Notes: a model not told the origin generated them from the letters alone. A stretch of DNA of 64,000 nt from Tetrahymena thermophila SB210 (GCF_000189635.1 NW_002476512.1:310001-374000), one strand, 5' to 3'; counted from the stretch's first letter, positions 16,801-30,362 are shown. Program-made: numbers and translations.

Positions 16801-17519
16801 TTTAGAGCTCAAGCTTTGTATAAGAAAATATTGGAACTTAACTGGTGGAATCGAGATATTTCTTTTCATTTAATTTGAACTTACCAGCTAGAATTTTAAT
16901 AAATGTCGAGCAATATTTATAGGGAATTAGCTAACATTTACCTGTCAGAATACTATTAGCTTAAGACAAAATGGGAGTATATGCATAGAGAACTAAATAA
17001 TCTCATACAGACGATGGAAATGACTATGTAGCTAGAAACAAAAAAGATGTAAAAATTAACATTAACTCTCAGTTAAACATATTTTTTTAGTTTTTAAAAA
17101 GACAATTTGTGAAGAAAGTTAAAGCAAAAAAAGAAACAGATTTAATTAATAGAGAAAAAGCTAGTAAATTAGGAAGAGATAAATCTTTTTCAAAAGACTA
17201 AGATTTGGTACTCAGCTAATAAAGGAGTTCAAAGAAGTATTTTTAAATTGCCATTTATTTTAGATTTGATTGAAATATATATTAATTTAATAGAGATGAG
17301 GATTAGCATAATTCCCAACATGAATCAAGAATTTACTAAAAAAAGAAGTTCCACAGCCTAAAATATATAATTGGAAAAGGGCAGTATAAAAAGAAAAATG
17401 TCTTTAAAACAGTTGTTTTAGATGAAGGTAATTAACTAATTAAATTATAATTAATATAACTAGAAAATTTCATTTTTATGAAAATGAATATAAATTTAAT
17501 AAAAATTGAAACTTTTTGA
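13806..17519 (+). CDS. MORN-repeat protein with inactive calpain-like domain
   Basis: A 981-residue protein from exons 13806-14295, 14409-14561, 14736-15017, 15085-15309, 15389-15710, 15806-15954, 16018-16617, 16738-17236 and 17294-17519; all phases agree. The N-terminal third carries about six to eight MORN repeats (YEGxFxxxxxHGxG pattern), which usually bind membranes or act as scaffolds. Next comes a calpain-like CysPc region with the conserved block around NGEWRDIILDDIFPF and then a domain resembling calpain domain III/C2. At the place of the catalytic cysteine (normally GDCW) the sequence is SDYQ, so Cys is Tyr (15625-15627), and the usual His and Asn blocks are not recognisable. I infer a non-proteolytic pseudo-calpain scaffold. 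An optional 36-nt in-frame intron at 17428-17463 would shorten the protein to 969 residues. Confidence 0.82.
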
Positions 17520-17918
17520 TATTTTTTATTCGATTTCCATTCATTTTTACGATATAAAAATTTTTATTCTCACAAAATTAGTTACATGTAACTAATTAAA
17601 AGAATCTGTGCTAATTTTCTCATATTAGATATTTATATATCTTACATATTAGATTTTTAAAATGTAGAAATTGATAAATATTTAATTTAGCTTTTCCTCA
17701 TTTATCTAAGTAAAATAATATTGATATTTTCGATATTTAGGGTATTTTTATTTTATTTTTAAAATATTGATATCTGCTTATATAATAAAAGCTAAATATC
17801 GGACAACTATAGTAAATATAAAGAAATATTTATATATCTAAATATGTTAAATAAAATACTAATTTACAAAATTAAAGATTTAATCTTTTTTATTTAAAAA
17901 AAAGGAACTTATATACTA
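17520..17918. other. Intergenic, AT-rich
   Basis: A 399-bp gap. It contains a short near-palindrome (GTTACATGTAAC at 17580-17591) and a run of repeated TATTGATATT-like strings near 17720-17775. No gene is supported. Confidence 0.55.
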
Positions 17919-18640
17919 ATGGTTCAAGTTGAAGGACCTGACCTTAAGAGTTTACAGGATCTAAAAGAAAATGTTAAGGAATTTAATTTAAAATTAGTTG
18001 TTAATATATTTGGAGATAATCTTCTGAATATTTTACAAATCGAGCATCCAGAAAATTTTATGCGCCAGGTTTACGAATCGTGTATCCATAATGCAGAAAA
18101 GAAATACCTTGAGAATTAGTAAAAGTAGTTAAAAGACTAAGTTCAAGATATTAGATTCTAAAGATCAGATTTGGGTGACAGAGAAAATGGTAGTGACTAA
18201 ATTATTATTTGCTAATTCTACCTTTAATAAGAAGGAACTTACTTATAACTACTTGATAATAGAACAGATAACAAAAGTTGGAGACAAAAATTGTACTTTA
18301 TTACTGAAAACATGAAGATAGTAGATTCAAATGATAATAAGGCAAAATATTTTTTTTGATAATATTTCTTTATCAAATTTTTAAAGATATTATTAAAGTT
18401 ATTAAGATATTTTATCCAACATAAATTCAATATTATACCATACATGCATTTTAATAATTAATAAAATATTGTATAAAATAGGTTGATGTCTATTTAGGTC
18501 CACACTAAGATGCACTTATTATTATTTAATAAGTAAGAGGAGGTGTATATCGCTTAGAAGGTGGAGAGGGTATATGTTTAATAGAAAATATTCAAAAAAA
18601 TATAGATTCAGACGATAACGATGAATTAGATGATAATTGA
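17919..18640 (+). CDS. Orphan 186-aa soluble protein
   Basis: I do not recognise a family. Exon 1 is 17919-18320 and exon 2 is 18482-18640, joined in phase 0 by a 161-nt intron; the model ends at TGA. The first third is rich in charged and leucine residues and likely helical. The middle (about residues 67-110) is Q-rich and polar. The C-terminal exon carries a compact segment with VYLGP, RGGVYRLEGGEG and an acidic DSDDNDELDD tail. There is no signal peptide or membrane segment, so a cytosolic or nuclear protein is expected. The gene is supported by clean splicing, codon-like composition and the G-rich motif in exon 2. Confidence 0.72.
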
Positions 18641-20270
18641 TGCTAATAAGCTTTCTTATTAATTTCACTTTTCTATTTTTATTTCATAAAATGTTTTAAA
18701 AATTTTATTAAAAAATTAAAAATAATATTTAATAAAGTTTTCAATCAATTAATGTTAAAAATGTTAAAAAATTAAAATTTTCTAACTATTAAATTTATTC
18801 GATTTTAAAAAATATTTATCTTAAAGAAGATAAAATGTTATAATTAATAAATTAAGTCAATTATTTTGTATCTGATTTTAAAATATGTTTAAATAAAAAA
18901 ATAATACATTATAATAGATAATATACAATTACTTTATTTAAAATTCTATTGAGTTAATTCAATTAAGTTAAAAACAAGCTAAGATTTGATTTAAAAAATT
19001 ATCATTTTTTATATTGCTAAAATAAATTTAACTTACTTCCTTAACCTACTAATAATTAATATACCTACTTTCTTAATATATTAAGAACTTTCTCATTTAA
19101 ATAAAAAACAAATTTATGTTTTTAAAATAATATTTGTCTAAAAATAATAAAATATTTGTTATTACCATTAAGTAGCTCAGTATATTTAAAAGAGAAGTTA
19201 ACACTACAATTTTAATGTTTATAACCTATTATAATTGTATTTTTTCTAACCCAAAATGTTTTATCACTAAAAATATTTTTTATTTGCTTTACAATAGAAG
19301 TGATTAAGAGAGTTTATTTTTCAATAAAGCCAGAAATTAAAATTTAGAAAATTATTTAAAATATTTTTTAAAATTTAGATGGTGTTTTTGAATAAAAAAA
19401 GTAAATTAATGTGTAAAATGTGCTATAAACTAAAAGAAAATTTAAATATTTAAATGAATAAGAATAGAAGAAGAAAAAAATGTAATGAAATTTGCATTTA
19501 TAAAAAATAATTATTTCAGCATTATTTTAAGGAAATATGAATAAAATGAGAAGATAGATTTTATTATATGATTAAGAATTTTTTTAACAGTAAAATAATT
19601 GATTTTTTTTTCTTACAAAAATATTATATTTGAAATGTTAGATTATTTATTTTTGCAAAAATAGTAGATAATCAATCATTAAAAAATCACAGTTAAAAAA
19701 ATATTAATTGAAATTCTTTGAATGATTATAAATCAATTTCTGCTTCTATATTCTTGTTTGAATTTTTTAAAACAAGTAGAAAAAAAATACAAGAAAGAAT
19801 TATGAAAATGCAAAATAGAGTGAGAGAGAGAGACTTTTATTTTATTAGCTATTTCTATTGAATTTTTTTTTGCTTTCAACTAAATGATTTTCTAAATAAA
19901 TTATATTCATTCATTCATTAAATAAATCCATATGGATTTTATAAATAGATTCAAAAATGAGCATTTGCAAACAAATATATTGATTCATTGAAGGTAATTT
20001 ATAATTGAATTGACTAACATATTTGTTGTTAAAGATAATTCAGTTCTTAAACATAAAGAAAGTAGCTTGTTAATAAAGGGCATCTTAGCAAATGAAGCAT
20101 TCAATATAAGAAATTAACTAATAAAACAATTAGTAAACCAAATAATAAAATTAAAAAAAGAAAAAAAGAAAGAAAAAGTAGTAATTAATTGTCATTTAAG
20201 AAAAAAGAGACGATAGTAATTTAATCAAATATACAAAACAAAAGCTTATCTAAAAGGGAATAACAATAGT
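18641..20270. other. Intergenic, AT-rich
   Basis: About 1.6 kb of extremely AT-rich DNA with short GAGAGAGAG (near 19820) and TTCATTCATTCATT runs (near 19907). No protein-like ORF, tRNA or other RNA gene could be recognised by eye on either strand. Confidence 0.55.
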
Positions 20271-23200
20271 ATGAAGCTACAATCTTTCGTTCCGACTACA
20301 ATATAAGGGCAGCCTATCATTTAGTAATAGGTAAGTTACAAATTTAGAATGCTAAGACTATGTCTTAATATCAATTTAGCCTGTTAAAAACTCATATTTT
20401 CTGCATCAGCATTTTATTTGATTTACAAATACCGATAAAATTATTAACAGCTAAAAGCTTCTGAAAAAAGAATGTTTATCTCAAATTGAAAAAAAAAAGA
20501 AATTAAATGACAATTTCATGCAAAAAGTAATTATTTAATTTTAAAATAGGGGTAAATAATTGGATTTAGTTAGAATCAGCAAGTGTTTTAGAATGGCGTG
20601 ATAGGTCAAAACTAAGGAACATAGTAGTAGTTTGTGCCTAAAAAAGTTATTGAGCATTATTCATATCAGCTGAATGATTAAATAGGTAAGGGTTACTCAT
20701 CTAAGGTATTCAAAGGGAAAGACGAGCGTACTGATGAGGAAGTTGCAGTAAAAGTCATAGATATGAAAATGATGAGCAATGAAGTCTAACTATTTCTACT
20801 TTAAAATGAAATTTCTGTTATGAAAAAATTAGCACTGACTGGAAATATCAATATCTTAAAGCTAAACGATGTTTTTTAGACTGCAAATAATACTTATATT
20901 ATAACTGAAATATGCAATTAGGGAGATTTAAGAGATCTTCTCAAAAAGTATAACACTTTAGAAGAGTCTTAAGCTGTCAAGATTCTCAAGCACATTATCA
21001 ATGGTTATAGAGAACTTGCCAAGCATAGAATTGTTCATAGAGATATCAAACCCGCAAATATACTTATTAATGATGGTATCCCAAAATTAGCAGACTTTGG
21101 CTTTGCTAAAGACATAGATGCTCCTCCTTACAAGTACTATTACAATGTAGGAACACCAATGTACATGTGTCCTTAAGTAATTTAAAAACTTACTGATTAT
21201 TAGATTAAGCAATTCAATCAAACTTTTATTCGAAATTTAGTTATTTATGAAAATCTGCTTGAATTGATTAGTTTTTTCAAAGCACATATATACATACACA
21301 CATATCTCCCTTTAATTATCTTACAATTAATTTCTTTTCAAACAATTAACATTAAATCACTACAAAATTTTTAAACGAACTAAATAACTTAATAAAAACC
21401 TAAAAAATTATGAAATTCATTCAAATTTCTACTTTGGATTCACAGTATGCAGCAAGAAAGCAAGCAGCAGAAATTAATGATAATATTATACAAAATAAAA
21501 TAAGCAACAAAGTCTAAATATCAATCTATTTTTTTTTCTCCTCTAAATAAATACAACGCATACTCAAATGAGTCTAGTCTAAATTAGGTTCATATGACTA
21601 AATAAATCTAGAGCATAATAATTAAATTCCATTTATATTCATAAGACAAAAAAGAATTTAAAAATAATACAAAAAAATTAAATATAATTGATTAAACTAG
21701 ACAATTTTCCAATCTATTTTTAGAGCTAAAGCTAAAATTTCAAGCAAATAAAAGCTAGAAATTAAAATGAATATCAGTTATTTGATTGTCTTTTAGCTGA
21801 GCTAAACAAATAATTCATTTTTCAATTTTATTTCATCACCAAATAAAATATCTCTGATTCATTCTTAAATTCTAGCTTAAGAAAATCTCTAATTTTTAAA
21901 TTTTAGTTAATTATTTTCTACTATTTTTAAACATAAAAATCTAATTAAAACAATAAAAATAAGATTGAGTAAAAAGAATTAAAAAAGCACTTTTATAAAT
22001 TTGCATTAATATTCTTAAAATAAATGAAATTTTTTGGGGTATTTAAAAAAAATAGTAGTGTTAAAACGATTTGATATTTTTAGAATTTATTTTTTGATAA
22101 AAAAGAGATTGAATAACTTCGAATGTAAATTTACAATAAAATTAAATAGTTTAATTTTTTATTTATTAAATAAAGAGCTTGTAAAAAAATGAGTATTCGA
22201 TAAAGAGTGATATTTGGTCTATTGGTGTGCTATACTTTGAACTTTTATATGGAGTTACTCCTTGGACTGCTGAGACTGAAAAAGAGTTACATCACAAAGT
22301 TTGCAATGTGCCTGTTTAATTCCCAAAACACATAAAAGTAATATAACTATTTAAATTTTTTTAATTTTATGATGACTCTTTTAATACTTTCTATTCTAAT
22401 TAAATAAATTCAGAATAAAATTATATTAGATTATTGATGAGTTTGAAAATTTAAAAGAGATTTCTTAATAATTAATAAATATTTTTACTTAAAAACTAGA
22501 TTTCAAATGAATCAATAGAATTTATCAGAGGATGTCTTCAAGTTGATGAAAGAAGAAGATTCTCTTTAGAATAAATAGAAAATCATCCTTTAATGAAGCT
22601 AAATTTCAAGAAGGATATCAAAGTTAAAAATGAGGGTTCTTTAAAGAACATACCTGCATAACAATAGTAACAAGTATAACAATAGTAATAAGCATCTCAT
22701 AACATGAAAAGACCATCTTCTTAATAGTAGTTGCCATCTTCGACTAATATTCCTAACTTACCTTCAGGTATTCATCAATAAGAATCTGGAAAAGAAAATT
22801 CTCCTCCCTCTAAAGAAAATCTTGGTTCTCATTAAAATCTATAGCATCAAAGAGTAAATATATCACAATAAATTTTATTTATGACGATTATAAGATATTA
22901 AGATATTCTGAAAAAATTAAATAAAAACGAGAGAAATTAAATAAAAACAAAATAAATAAATAAAAATATGAGTGAATAAAGATATTCAAAAACGTAGTAA
23001 AATATTAACAAATTAATTGATCCATTCAGCTTGATTTATTTGATATCTAATTATTATTCAATTTTTTTATAAAATTCTATATCAATAAGAAAATTAAAGT
23101 TTAAATCTTCAATAGAAATCTTTTTTCACATATTCAATAAATGGAATAATAAAACAATTTAAAATGCAAAAGCAGATATTAAATAAATTAAACTATCTAA

Positions 23201-24636
23201 TTTATAAAAATTCATAAACACAGATAAACTAATACTATATAAGATATAAAATAATGAAAATTATGAAAATAAATAATATCGTCCATCTTAATTTTTAGAT
23301 GAATTGAAATATTTAAAAACAGTTAAATTTTAATATAAATTAATTTTTTACTTTTTTTAAGAAGGGTCACAAAACTGAGTACAGAAGAGCTGATAACGAT
23401 CTATAACCAGGTTAAATGACAGCAGCAGCTGTTTAAACACCAAATATCCCTATGATTCCTACAACTACTATTGCATCTAATGGTAATTAAGTTCAATAAG
23501 GTAGCAATTAAGTAGGTACACCTATTAATGGTATTGGCGGTAATCAAGACTTTAACATTCTTAGAAGTGAAGGTCGTAAACTTACCCCAAATATGTAATA
23601 AATTCCTCCATATATTCCTAAGGAAGAAAAGGCCCTTCACGAATAATAACAAAATGATTAAATCAAAACAACATATTCACACTCATAAAACCATGCAGAT
23701 GTTGTAGGAAATATTCCTTCGTCTTTAAGTTCTCAACAATAATAAGTGGAAGAATCAAAAAACACTCAACCATTAGAAAAAATGTAAATAAATTTTATTT
23801 TAAAATGATATTTTTTAAAAAGTTTAAATTTAAAAATAATTAGAAATGATTCCCTATAGAACAACAACAATAACTAGACAATTGGCTAATAAACCAATAA
23901 CACAACTGTTTCAAACAACAATGGAAATGAATTATAAAATAATGATAAAATAATTTTAGCTTAAATCAATTTGTGTCGTTTCTTATTCCGTCTTTCTAAA
24001 TTAGCTGAAGAGAGCAATATAATAGAAAGCCCTATGCTTAAAGAAAAGCTAGTCTTCTTGATATTAAAAAACATAATGGTGAAAATAACAAAACTAAATA
24101 ATATGAATGAGTCCAATTAGAATAGCTTGAACTTGTCTGACTGGTCAAACTACACAAAAACTGAAAGTTTCAAAAGATTCTAGATTGTGATAAGTGAATA
24201 TTATACTAAGTATTAGACTCACTTCAAATAACGCTGGGAAAGTGGTATTTTTGCTCAACAAGCTACTAAGAGCGAGCTATAAAAAGACAAAAAATTTGAT
24301 GCTATCTTTGATGATAACTTCATGGAATTCGAAAGTTTTTATATTATTTTACAATCATTCTTACGTTTTACTATTCGTGAAATTAACCATATTGCTAAGG
24401 GTAGAGTGAAAAACGAGTAAGATGTTTTACCTAACGATTTAGAGTAGAGCATTGTTTTGCTTGACTACTTAATCACCTTCTATTAATTAACAAACCTTAT
24501 ATTAGACCACTTCACTAACTACCTCTATTTTGCTGATCACTCTAAAATAGAGCAAATTGCTGAAGGTCGCCCTGTTAGATTAAACAAAACTCATTATGCA
24601 TAAATTAGAAGCAAAATATACACTCTTGAAATATGA
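20271..24636 (+). CDS. ULK/ATG1-type serine/threonine protein kinase
   Basis: An 805-residue kinase from exons 20271-20330, 20550-21176, 22176-22337, 22500-22853, 23362-23783 and 23844-24636, all in phase. A Q-rich N-terminus (about 1-58) precedes the kinase domain (about 59-320): glycine loop GKGYSSKVF, catalytic lysine in VAVKVID, HRDIKPANIL, DFGFAK and WSIGVLYFELLYGVTPW. The activation segment ends MYMCPQ, where most kinases have APE; a Q there is common in ciliate ULK-like kinases. A long Q/N/S-rich linker and a helical C-terminal domain (about 600-805) follow. The family controls autophagy or ciliary functions such as Fused; which one applies here cannot be said. Intron 2 is 999 nt and intron 4 is 508 nt, much longer than the others in the window. 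Confidence 0.9.
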
Positions 24637-26942
24637 TTGGTGTGAAATAATTAACTACTTCCTCTTTTTCATAAATTAAATAAATTAATAAATAAAATTA
24701 GAAGAAATAATTTAATTAAAAAACTTAAAATTTCTAGTTTATGAAAAATATTTAATTAAAGTTTTTCTTTCTAGCTAAAGTAATGATTTTATAAGAATAA
24801 CTTTCATAAATAATTCATTTAGGAATGATTCTTAAATATATCAGTAGCTCAGCTAGAATTAGTTTAGAAAAAGAAAATATAGAAAAGGAGTTTTAAAGAA
24901 AGTATCTATCTATTTATCTATTAAAAAATTAGAAAATTTATTTTAAATTATATTAAAAAAACTACCAATAAACAAAATATAAATAAAAATATATATCAAT
25001 TATTTTATAAATAAATCTTCCTTAATTCATAACAACCCATCAACCAACAGTAATAGCTACCTATCTTTAAATAAAACTAAAACTATCTATAATCACATAA
25101 GTAATTTGTATTTAGGCTATTCAAATGCTAAACATTCTATTTAAGATTGTTCATATTTTACAATTTACTGCATTTTATTCTGTAAAATGTTGCATTCGCT
25201 CTGTATTTATCTTTAATCAATTAGTTTTAGTCATTTCTTTATAAATATTTTCCATAAATTTAACTTCATAATTTTTTAATTAAAATACCTTTTGATTTTT
25301 AAACATCAATTATGTTTTATAAAATTTTATTTAAGTAAAAAATAAAGAATTTTAATCTTAAAATTTTAAGGATGATTTTATTTTTCTTCATATTACATTT
25401 TTTATTACATATGTTACTATATCATAATTTACATAATATAGAAATTTACCTTCAAAGAAATAGTTTTACTTATTTCTTTACTTTTTAATACGAATATAGC
25501 TTTATACTTTTAATTCAAATATACTCTCTCTTTTTTGATATATTAGTACTCTTTATTAACAGAAAAATTTATTTAAGTTAAATAAAAATAAGAATTTTAA
25601 TATTAAAACTTTTTTAAAAGATAATTTTATATTTTATATATTTATAAAAATAAAATATTTATATTTAACCAACTTTAAAACAATTTTAAAAACATATAAA
25701 CTCATTTGACTTTATTTTTAACGTAAGTAAAATATATTACCAAAAAGGCTTATAAAATAAATATTAATTATGGATTTAAATAGAATTATTTATTGATTTG
25801 TTTAAAGCTTTTTAGTATTTTTTTTAAAAATGTATTTAATACAATTTATAAAGAATAAAATTGAATGAAAAAATTTCAATAAAATATATAAACCTACTTT
25901 TTTAATCTATTAAAAAGTAGATGTGGACACTGGATTTAGTTGCAATAAAAATATGGTATATGCCTCTAAAATGATTGGTATTTTGATGGTCTAACAATTT
26001 TTGATAAACAAATTCAGTTTACATAAATATGTATTATCATAAATAATAAAAATATTGATTTTGCTGTGTAATTTAATAAATGTAAATAAAGCGATCGAAA
26101 TTTTTAGCCAGCAATATAATTCTTTAATTGAAGAAAATTGATTATTTTTAAATACTAATGTAAAAAAAGAAACAGCTGGCAAGTATATGCTCGTTAATGT
26201 GATTAATTTGATCAGATTTTATTATATGATAAATTTAAATGCAGTTAAATACTAAAATTTTAGATGCGATTTGCGTGTATTTATATAATATGCTTTTACA
26301 TTTTTTTTTATAAATTTGATTTCGGATTAATTAGTAAATATCTTTCAGAAGATTCTGTTTAATTTTCTAAATTTTACAAATTTCATTTTGAAGCAAATAA
26401 ATTTGAATGTTAAAATTGTAAATAAACCTGAGTAATTAAATTGATTAAAAATTTCAGCGATTACTTATCTATACTTATATTAGAAGTTGTTCAATTTCTG
26501 AAGATATTTCTGAATTTTATCTCTTTTAAGAGAATATTCTTAGTATCTATATTTTCTTTATTAGAATTTAAAATTCTATTACAAAAAAATATTTTTGGTA
26601 AAATTCGCAAACAGCATTAATGAAATTAAATTTTTTGTATTAGCTAAACCCTAATTTATAATTTCTATTAGGAAAATATTTTAGTTTCGTTAATATAAAT
26701 CTAAAGAGGAGTAGCTTATCTTTATTATGCAAAAAATATCTGGGAAAGAGTTAAAATAGATGTATGTATATTTCCAATAAACAGAAGATAAAATAAATCG
26801 TTACTCTATTTCGTGAGTAAAATAAATGCATAATTTAATGCGATATTAAATAGATTACTGCCAGAAATCTTAATAATTATTAATTATTTAATTTAATCTA
26901 AACAATAATTATTTGGTTGAGTCAAAATACAATTAAAATCAA
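24637..26942. other. Intergenic, AT-rich
   Basis: About 2.3 kb, one of the two longest gene-free stretches. Patches at 25915-26190 and 26690-26830 are slightly less AT-rich, but neither strand gives a convincing ORF, and I could not fold a tRNA or snRNA by eye. It contains the promoter of the carrier gene near its right end. Confidence 0.5.
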
Positions 26943-28842
26943 ATGAGTAAGAATTAAGGTGCAATTTAGTTAGAAACTTCAGAAAAGATACAAAGCAAAA
27001 ATGAGCACAAACAGTTAAAGAGTTTTTTAAGTGGTATAGTATTACATTTAAAGCTCTAATATTTAATAGCATTAACCCCTTAGATATATATATGCAACGA
27101 ATCTAATAGGAATATTTTTATCTTTATTTAGGTGGTATAGCAGGCGCTTGTGGAAAAACTGTAATTGCTCCTTTTGAAAGAGTCAAACTCCTCTTTGTGG
27201 TATTAGATTTTTTTGTCAGGGAAAAGCGTTAACCATTTAATCACCATTAAAATATCAAATAGACAAGAGATAGGACCCTAACATACAGAGAGTTTTATAA
27301 CGAAGGAAAATTCATCATATAAAAACACGGATTTAGAAATCTTTGGAGAGGCAATAGTGCAAATCTATTAAGAATATTCCCCTTTGCATCAATTGTAAAT
27401 TTCAAAAAAAATACAAATAATAGTTAAGAATGAAATTTATAATTAAAATATTAGAATTTCTCGACCTTCGACTATTTGAGAAAGGTATCAAAATGCGATT
27501 AAAATATAATTTGATTCGTTAAATAGCATAGTTTTGTTTTTAGAAAACAAATTGTTTAATGATGCTTATTAATTATTAGCATACAAATAATATTTTTTTG
27601 AGCAAATGAAGAAACAGTAATAAATTGTTTTTTTTAATTTAGAATGTGTACTATCCCTATCCAAGCGAAAATAAAATAAAAAAGTAACTTCTTCTCTTTT
27701 GTATTGGTGCAGTTTCGGGTATTGTCTCTTAATCAATATGCTATCCGTTCGAGTTTATTAGGTAAATAAATATATTAAGAAAAGCAATTTTATACAAATT
27801 TTTAAATTAGTATTCTTATAAATAAAAATCAAGCCTTTTTAAATCAACTATGTTTTAGTAAATGCATTTAATCTTTGATAAAATTATTTCACTTAACCTA
27901 GAATACTGTTTAGGTTTTTTAAAAAAATTTTCAAACTGACTAATTTAAAATTTGCAATTTTAATTATTTATTTATAGAACCAGATTGGCTATGCAGAGAG
28001 ACAATTTCCATTACAAAAATTTTGTGCATGCAGTAAAAGTTGTATATAATTAAGAAGGCATCAAAGGATTTTACAGTGGACTAGGTCTTGCGATAGTTGT
28101 AATGAATTTTTAGATGTTAAATTGATTTTAGCTAAAAGTAGAAGTGCATTGTATGAATTAAAAATCAAACAAACAAAAAAAACTTTGAAAAAATAACTCT
28201 ATACTAGCTTTGAAAATTATTCTACTAACTTAATTTAATTTATTTATTTATTTAATTAATGAATAATAAAATTAGGGTGTTATATTTTATCACGGTTCTG
28301 GATTCTTTATGATGACAAATTTGAAAAACTATGCTAAAGAAAATCATATTTAAAGGGCTAATAAATGGTACATGGACTTTATATTTGGGGCTATTGGTGC
28401 AACTATATCATAAATGAGTATCTTATATTATTGTTTAAAAAGTTAATCATAATTGTAATAAAAATTTAGTTGCTTATCCATTTGATGTTATGAGAAAAAG
28501 GAGACAAGCACAATCACTCTTGATTTCTACTGGAGAATAAACACACAAAATGTATGTCAAACATAATTCATTATCTTTCAAAAAATCTAAATTTTAAATT
28601 TATTTATATCCACAGGACATATAGATAACTTGTTACACATTATATTAAAAAAGAAGGATATATTCCTACATTTTATAAAGGTATTACTATAAATCTAGTT
28701 AAGGTAATTTAATAATATGTAATAATAACTTATTGTAATCTAACAATTTAACTCTATTCAAAAGGCTCCTCTTTCAAGTGGAACTGCGTGGATGGTAAAA
28801 AATTAGTTAAATCGCTTTTTAGATAAGTCTTACGATCTTTGA
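26943..28842 (+). CDS. Mitochondrial carrier family (SLC25) protein
   Basis: A 306-residue mitochondrial inner-membrane carrier, normal length for the family. Nine exons: 26943-27033, 27132-27199, 27263-27394, 27643-27761, 27978-28098, 28276-28417, 28470-28551, 28616-28703 and 28765-28842; all phases agree. Three repeats of about 100 residues are seen, with signatures APFERVK, YPFEFIR and YPFDVMR (PX[DE]XX[KR]) starting odd-numbered helices, and matching glycine/aromatic segments such as GFRNLWRGN and GIKGFYSG. The first repeat (AxxGAxxKxxxAPFERVKLL) resembles carriers for adenine nucleotides or CoA, but the substrate cannot be assigned from this alone. Gene density of introns is the highest in the window. 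Confidence 0.92.
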
Positions 28843-28940
28843 AAAATCAAAGTACTAAGCAATCGCTTATGCAAGCCAGTTTCAATTATACAACCCTATT
28901 ACGTTGCTCATTATTTATATGCTTATTTAAGTATTTATAA

Positions 28941-30362
28941 GCATCATTTTAATTGAAAAACGATCTATCGCAAAAATACAACATAACACAACACAACACT
29001 ATGGTTTTTATAAAAATCATCTCCAACCATTTATATTTATAATAAATTATTACAGACACTCTTTAATAACAAATTATCAATAAAACAATATTAAATATGC
29101 AAAATCACAAAATCTTTATACATGTATTGTAATTAAGTTATCCATCTCTCTACTAATATAAAATAATTCACACACAAAACTCTCTTTTTGTTTGATTAAT
29201 TTTTTTGTTTAAAAATCTGCTTGGTATTAATTAAATTCAAAATATATCCTATCCTGCCTAATTAACTAATAAATAAATGAATGAATAAATAGTCAAAACT
29301 TTAAACGAATAAATTTACAGTATTTGGTAATATAAATATAAATTTTTTATTTAATAACTCAAAATTAATCAGTTGAGTTGTATGTACATATTTTTATATT
29401 TTTGTAAAATAAATCAATATATATTTGTTTGTTTTTGTATTTATTAGCAGCATTTTAATTTAAAAACGATCTATCTCAAAAACAATACAGAAACCTTAGA
29501 TTTATATAAAATTCTCCAACAATTTATCTATATTAAATGATTTTTCAGACACTCTTTTAAAATAAATTATCAATAAAATAATATTAAATATATAAAATAA
29601 CATATATACACATATGTACTATAATTACCTTATCTACTATAATATAATAATTCGCATATGAAACTATCTTCTTTGCTTTTTTTGTTTAAAATTCTGATTG
29701 AATGCTTAATTTTAATTAAATTCAAAATATTATTAATCCTGCCTAATTCATTAAATAATAAGTAAATAATTTTCGTAGTTTGTAATATAAATAAAATTTA
29801 TTTATTTAATAACTCAAAATTAATAAAATTTTTTACATATTTTTTATATTTTTATAAAATAAATAAATCAATCTATATTCTTTAAGTATTTATTAGCAGC
29901 ATTTTAATTTAAAAACAATCTCTCGCAAAATCACAACAGAGAACTATTGTTTATATAAAAATCTCCAACCGCTTATCTATATTAAATGATTTTGCAGATA
30001 CTCTTTTAAAATAAATTATCAATAAAATAATATTAAATATGTAAAATAACTTTCATATACATGTACTTTAATTTTATTATCCATTTCTATAGTAAAATAA
30101 AATTACTCACATAGAAAAACTATCTTTTTTGTTAAAAAATATGATTCGTTGCTTAATTTTAATTAAATTCAAAATATTATTTATTAATCCTGCTTTATTC
30201 ATAAACTAATAAATAAATGAATAAATACTCAAAACTTTAAACAAATAAATTTACAGTAGTTGGTAATATAAATATAATTTACTTTTTTATTTAATAACTC
30301 AAAATTAATCAAGTTATATACATATATATTTTTTATATTTTTTTTAAATAAATCAATCCCCA
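28941..30362. repeat. Diverged tandem triplication of a ~450-bp unit
   Basis: Three successive copies of one AT-rich unit start at 28941, 29448 and 29896 (steps of 507 and 448 bp). Each begins with GCAGCATTTTAATT (first copy GCATCATTTT) and then shares, in the same order, a CGATCT/CAATCT block, CTCCAAC, CAGA-ACTCTTT, TCAATAAAATAATATTAAATAT, CCTGC(C)TAATT and TTTAATAACTCAAAATTAAT. No ORF is conserved across copies. The unit could be a minisatellite-like duplication or a repeated non-coding transcript; the sequence alone does not decide. Confidence 0.75.

Noticed and set aside
17237..17293. In-frame TGA in the MORN/calpain-like gene (at about 17270), read first as a premature stop
   Set aside because: A 57-nt GT...TAG intron with matching phase removes it and continues the frame for 75 more codons.
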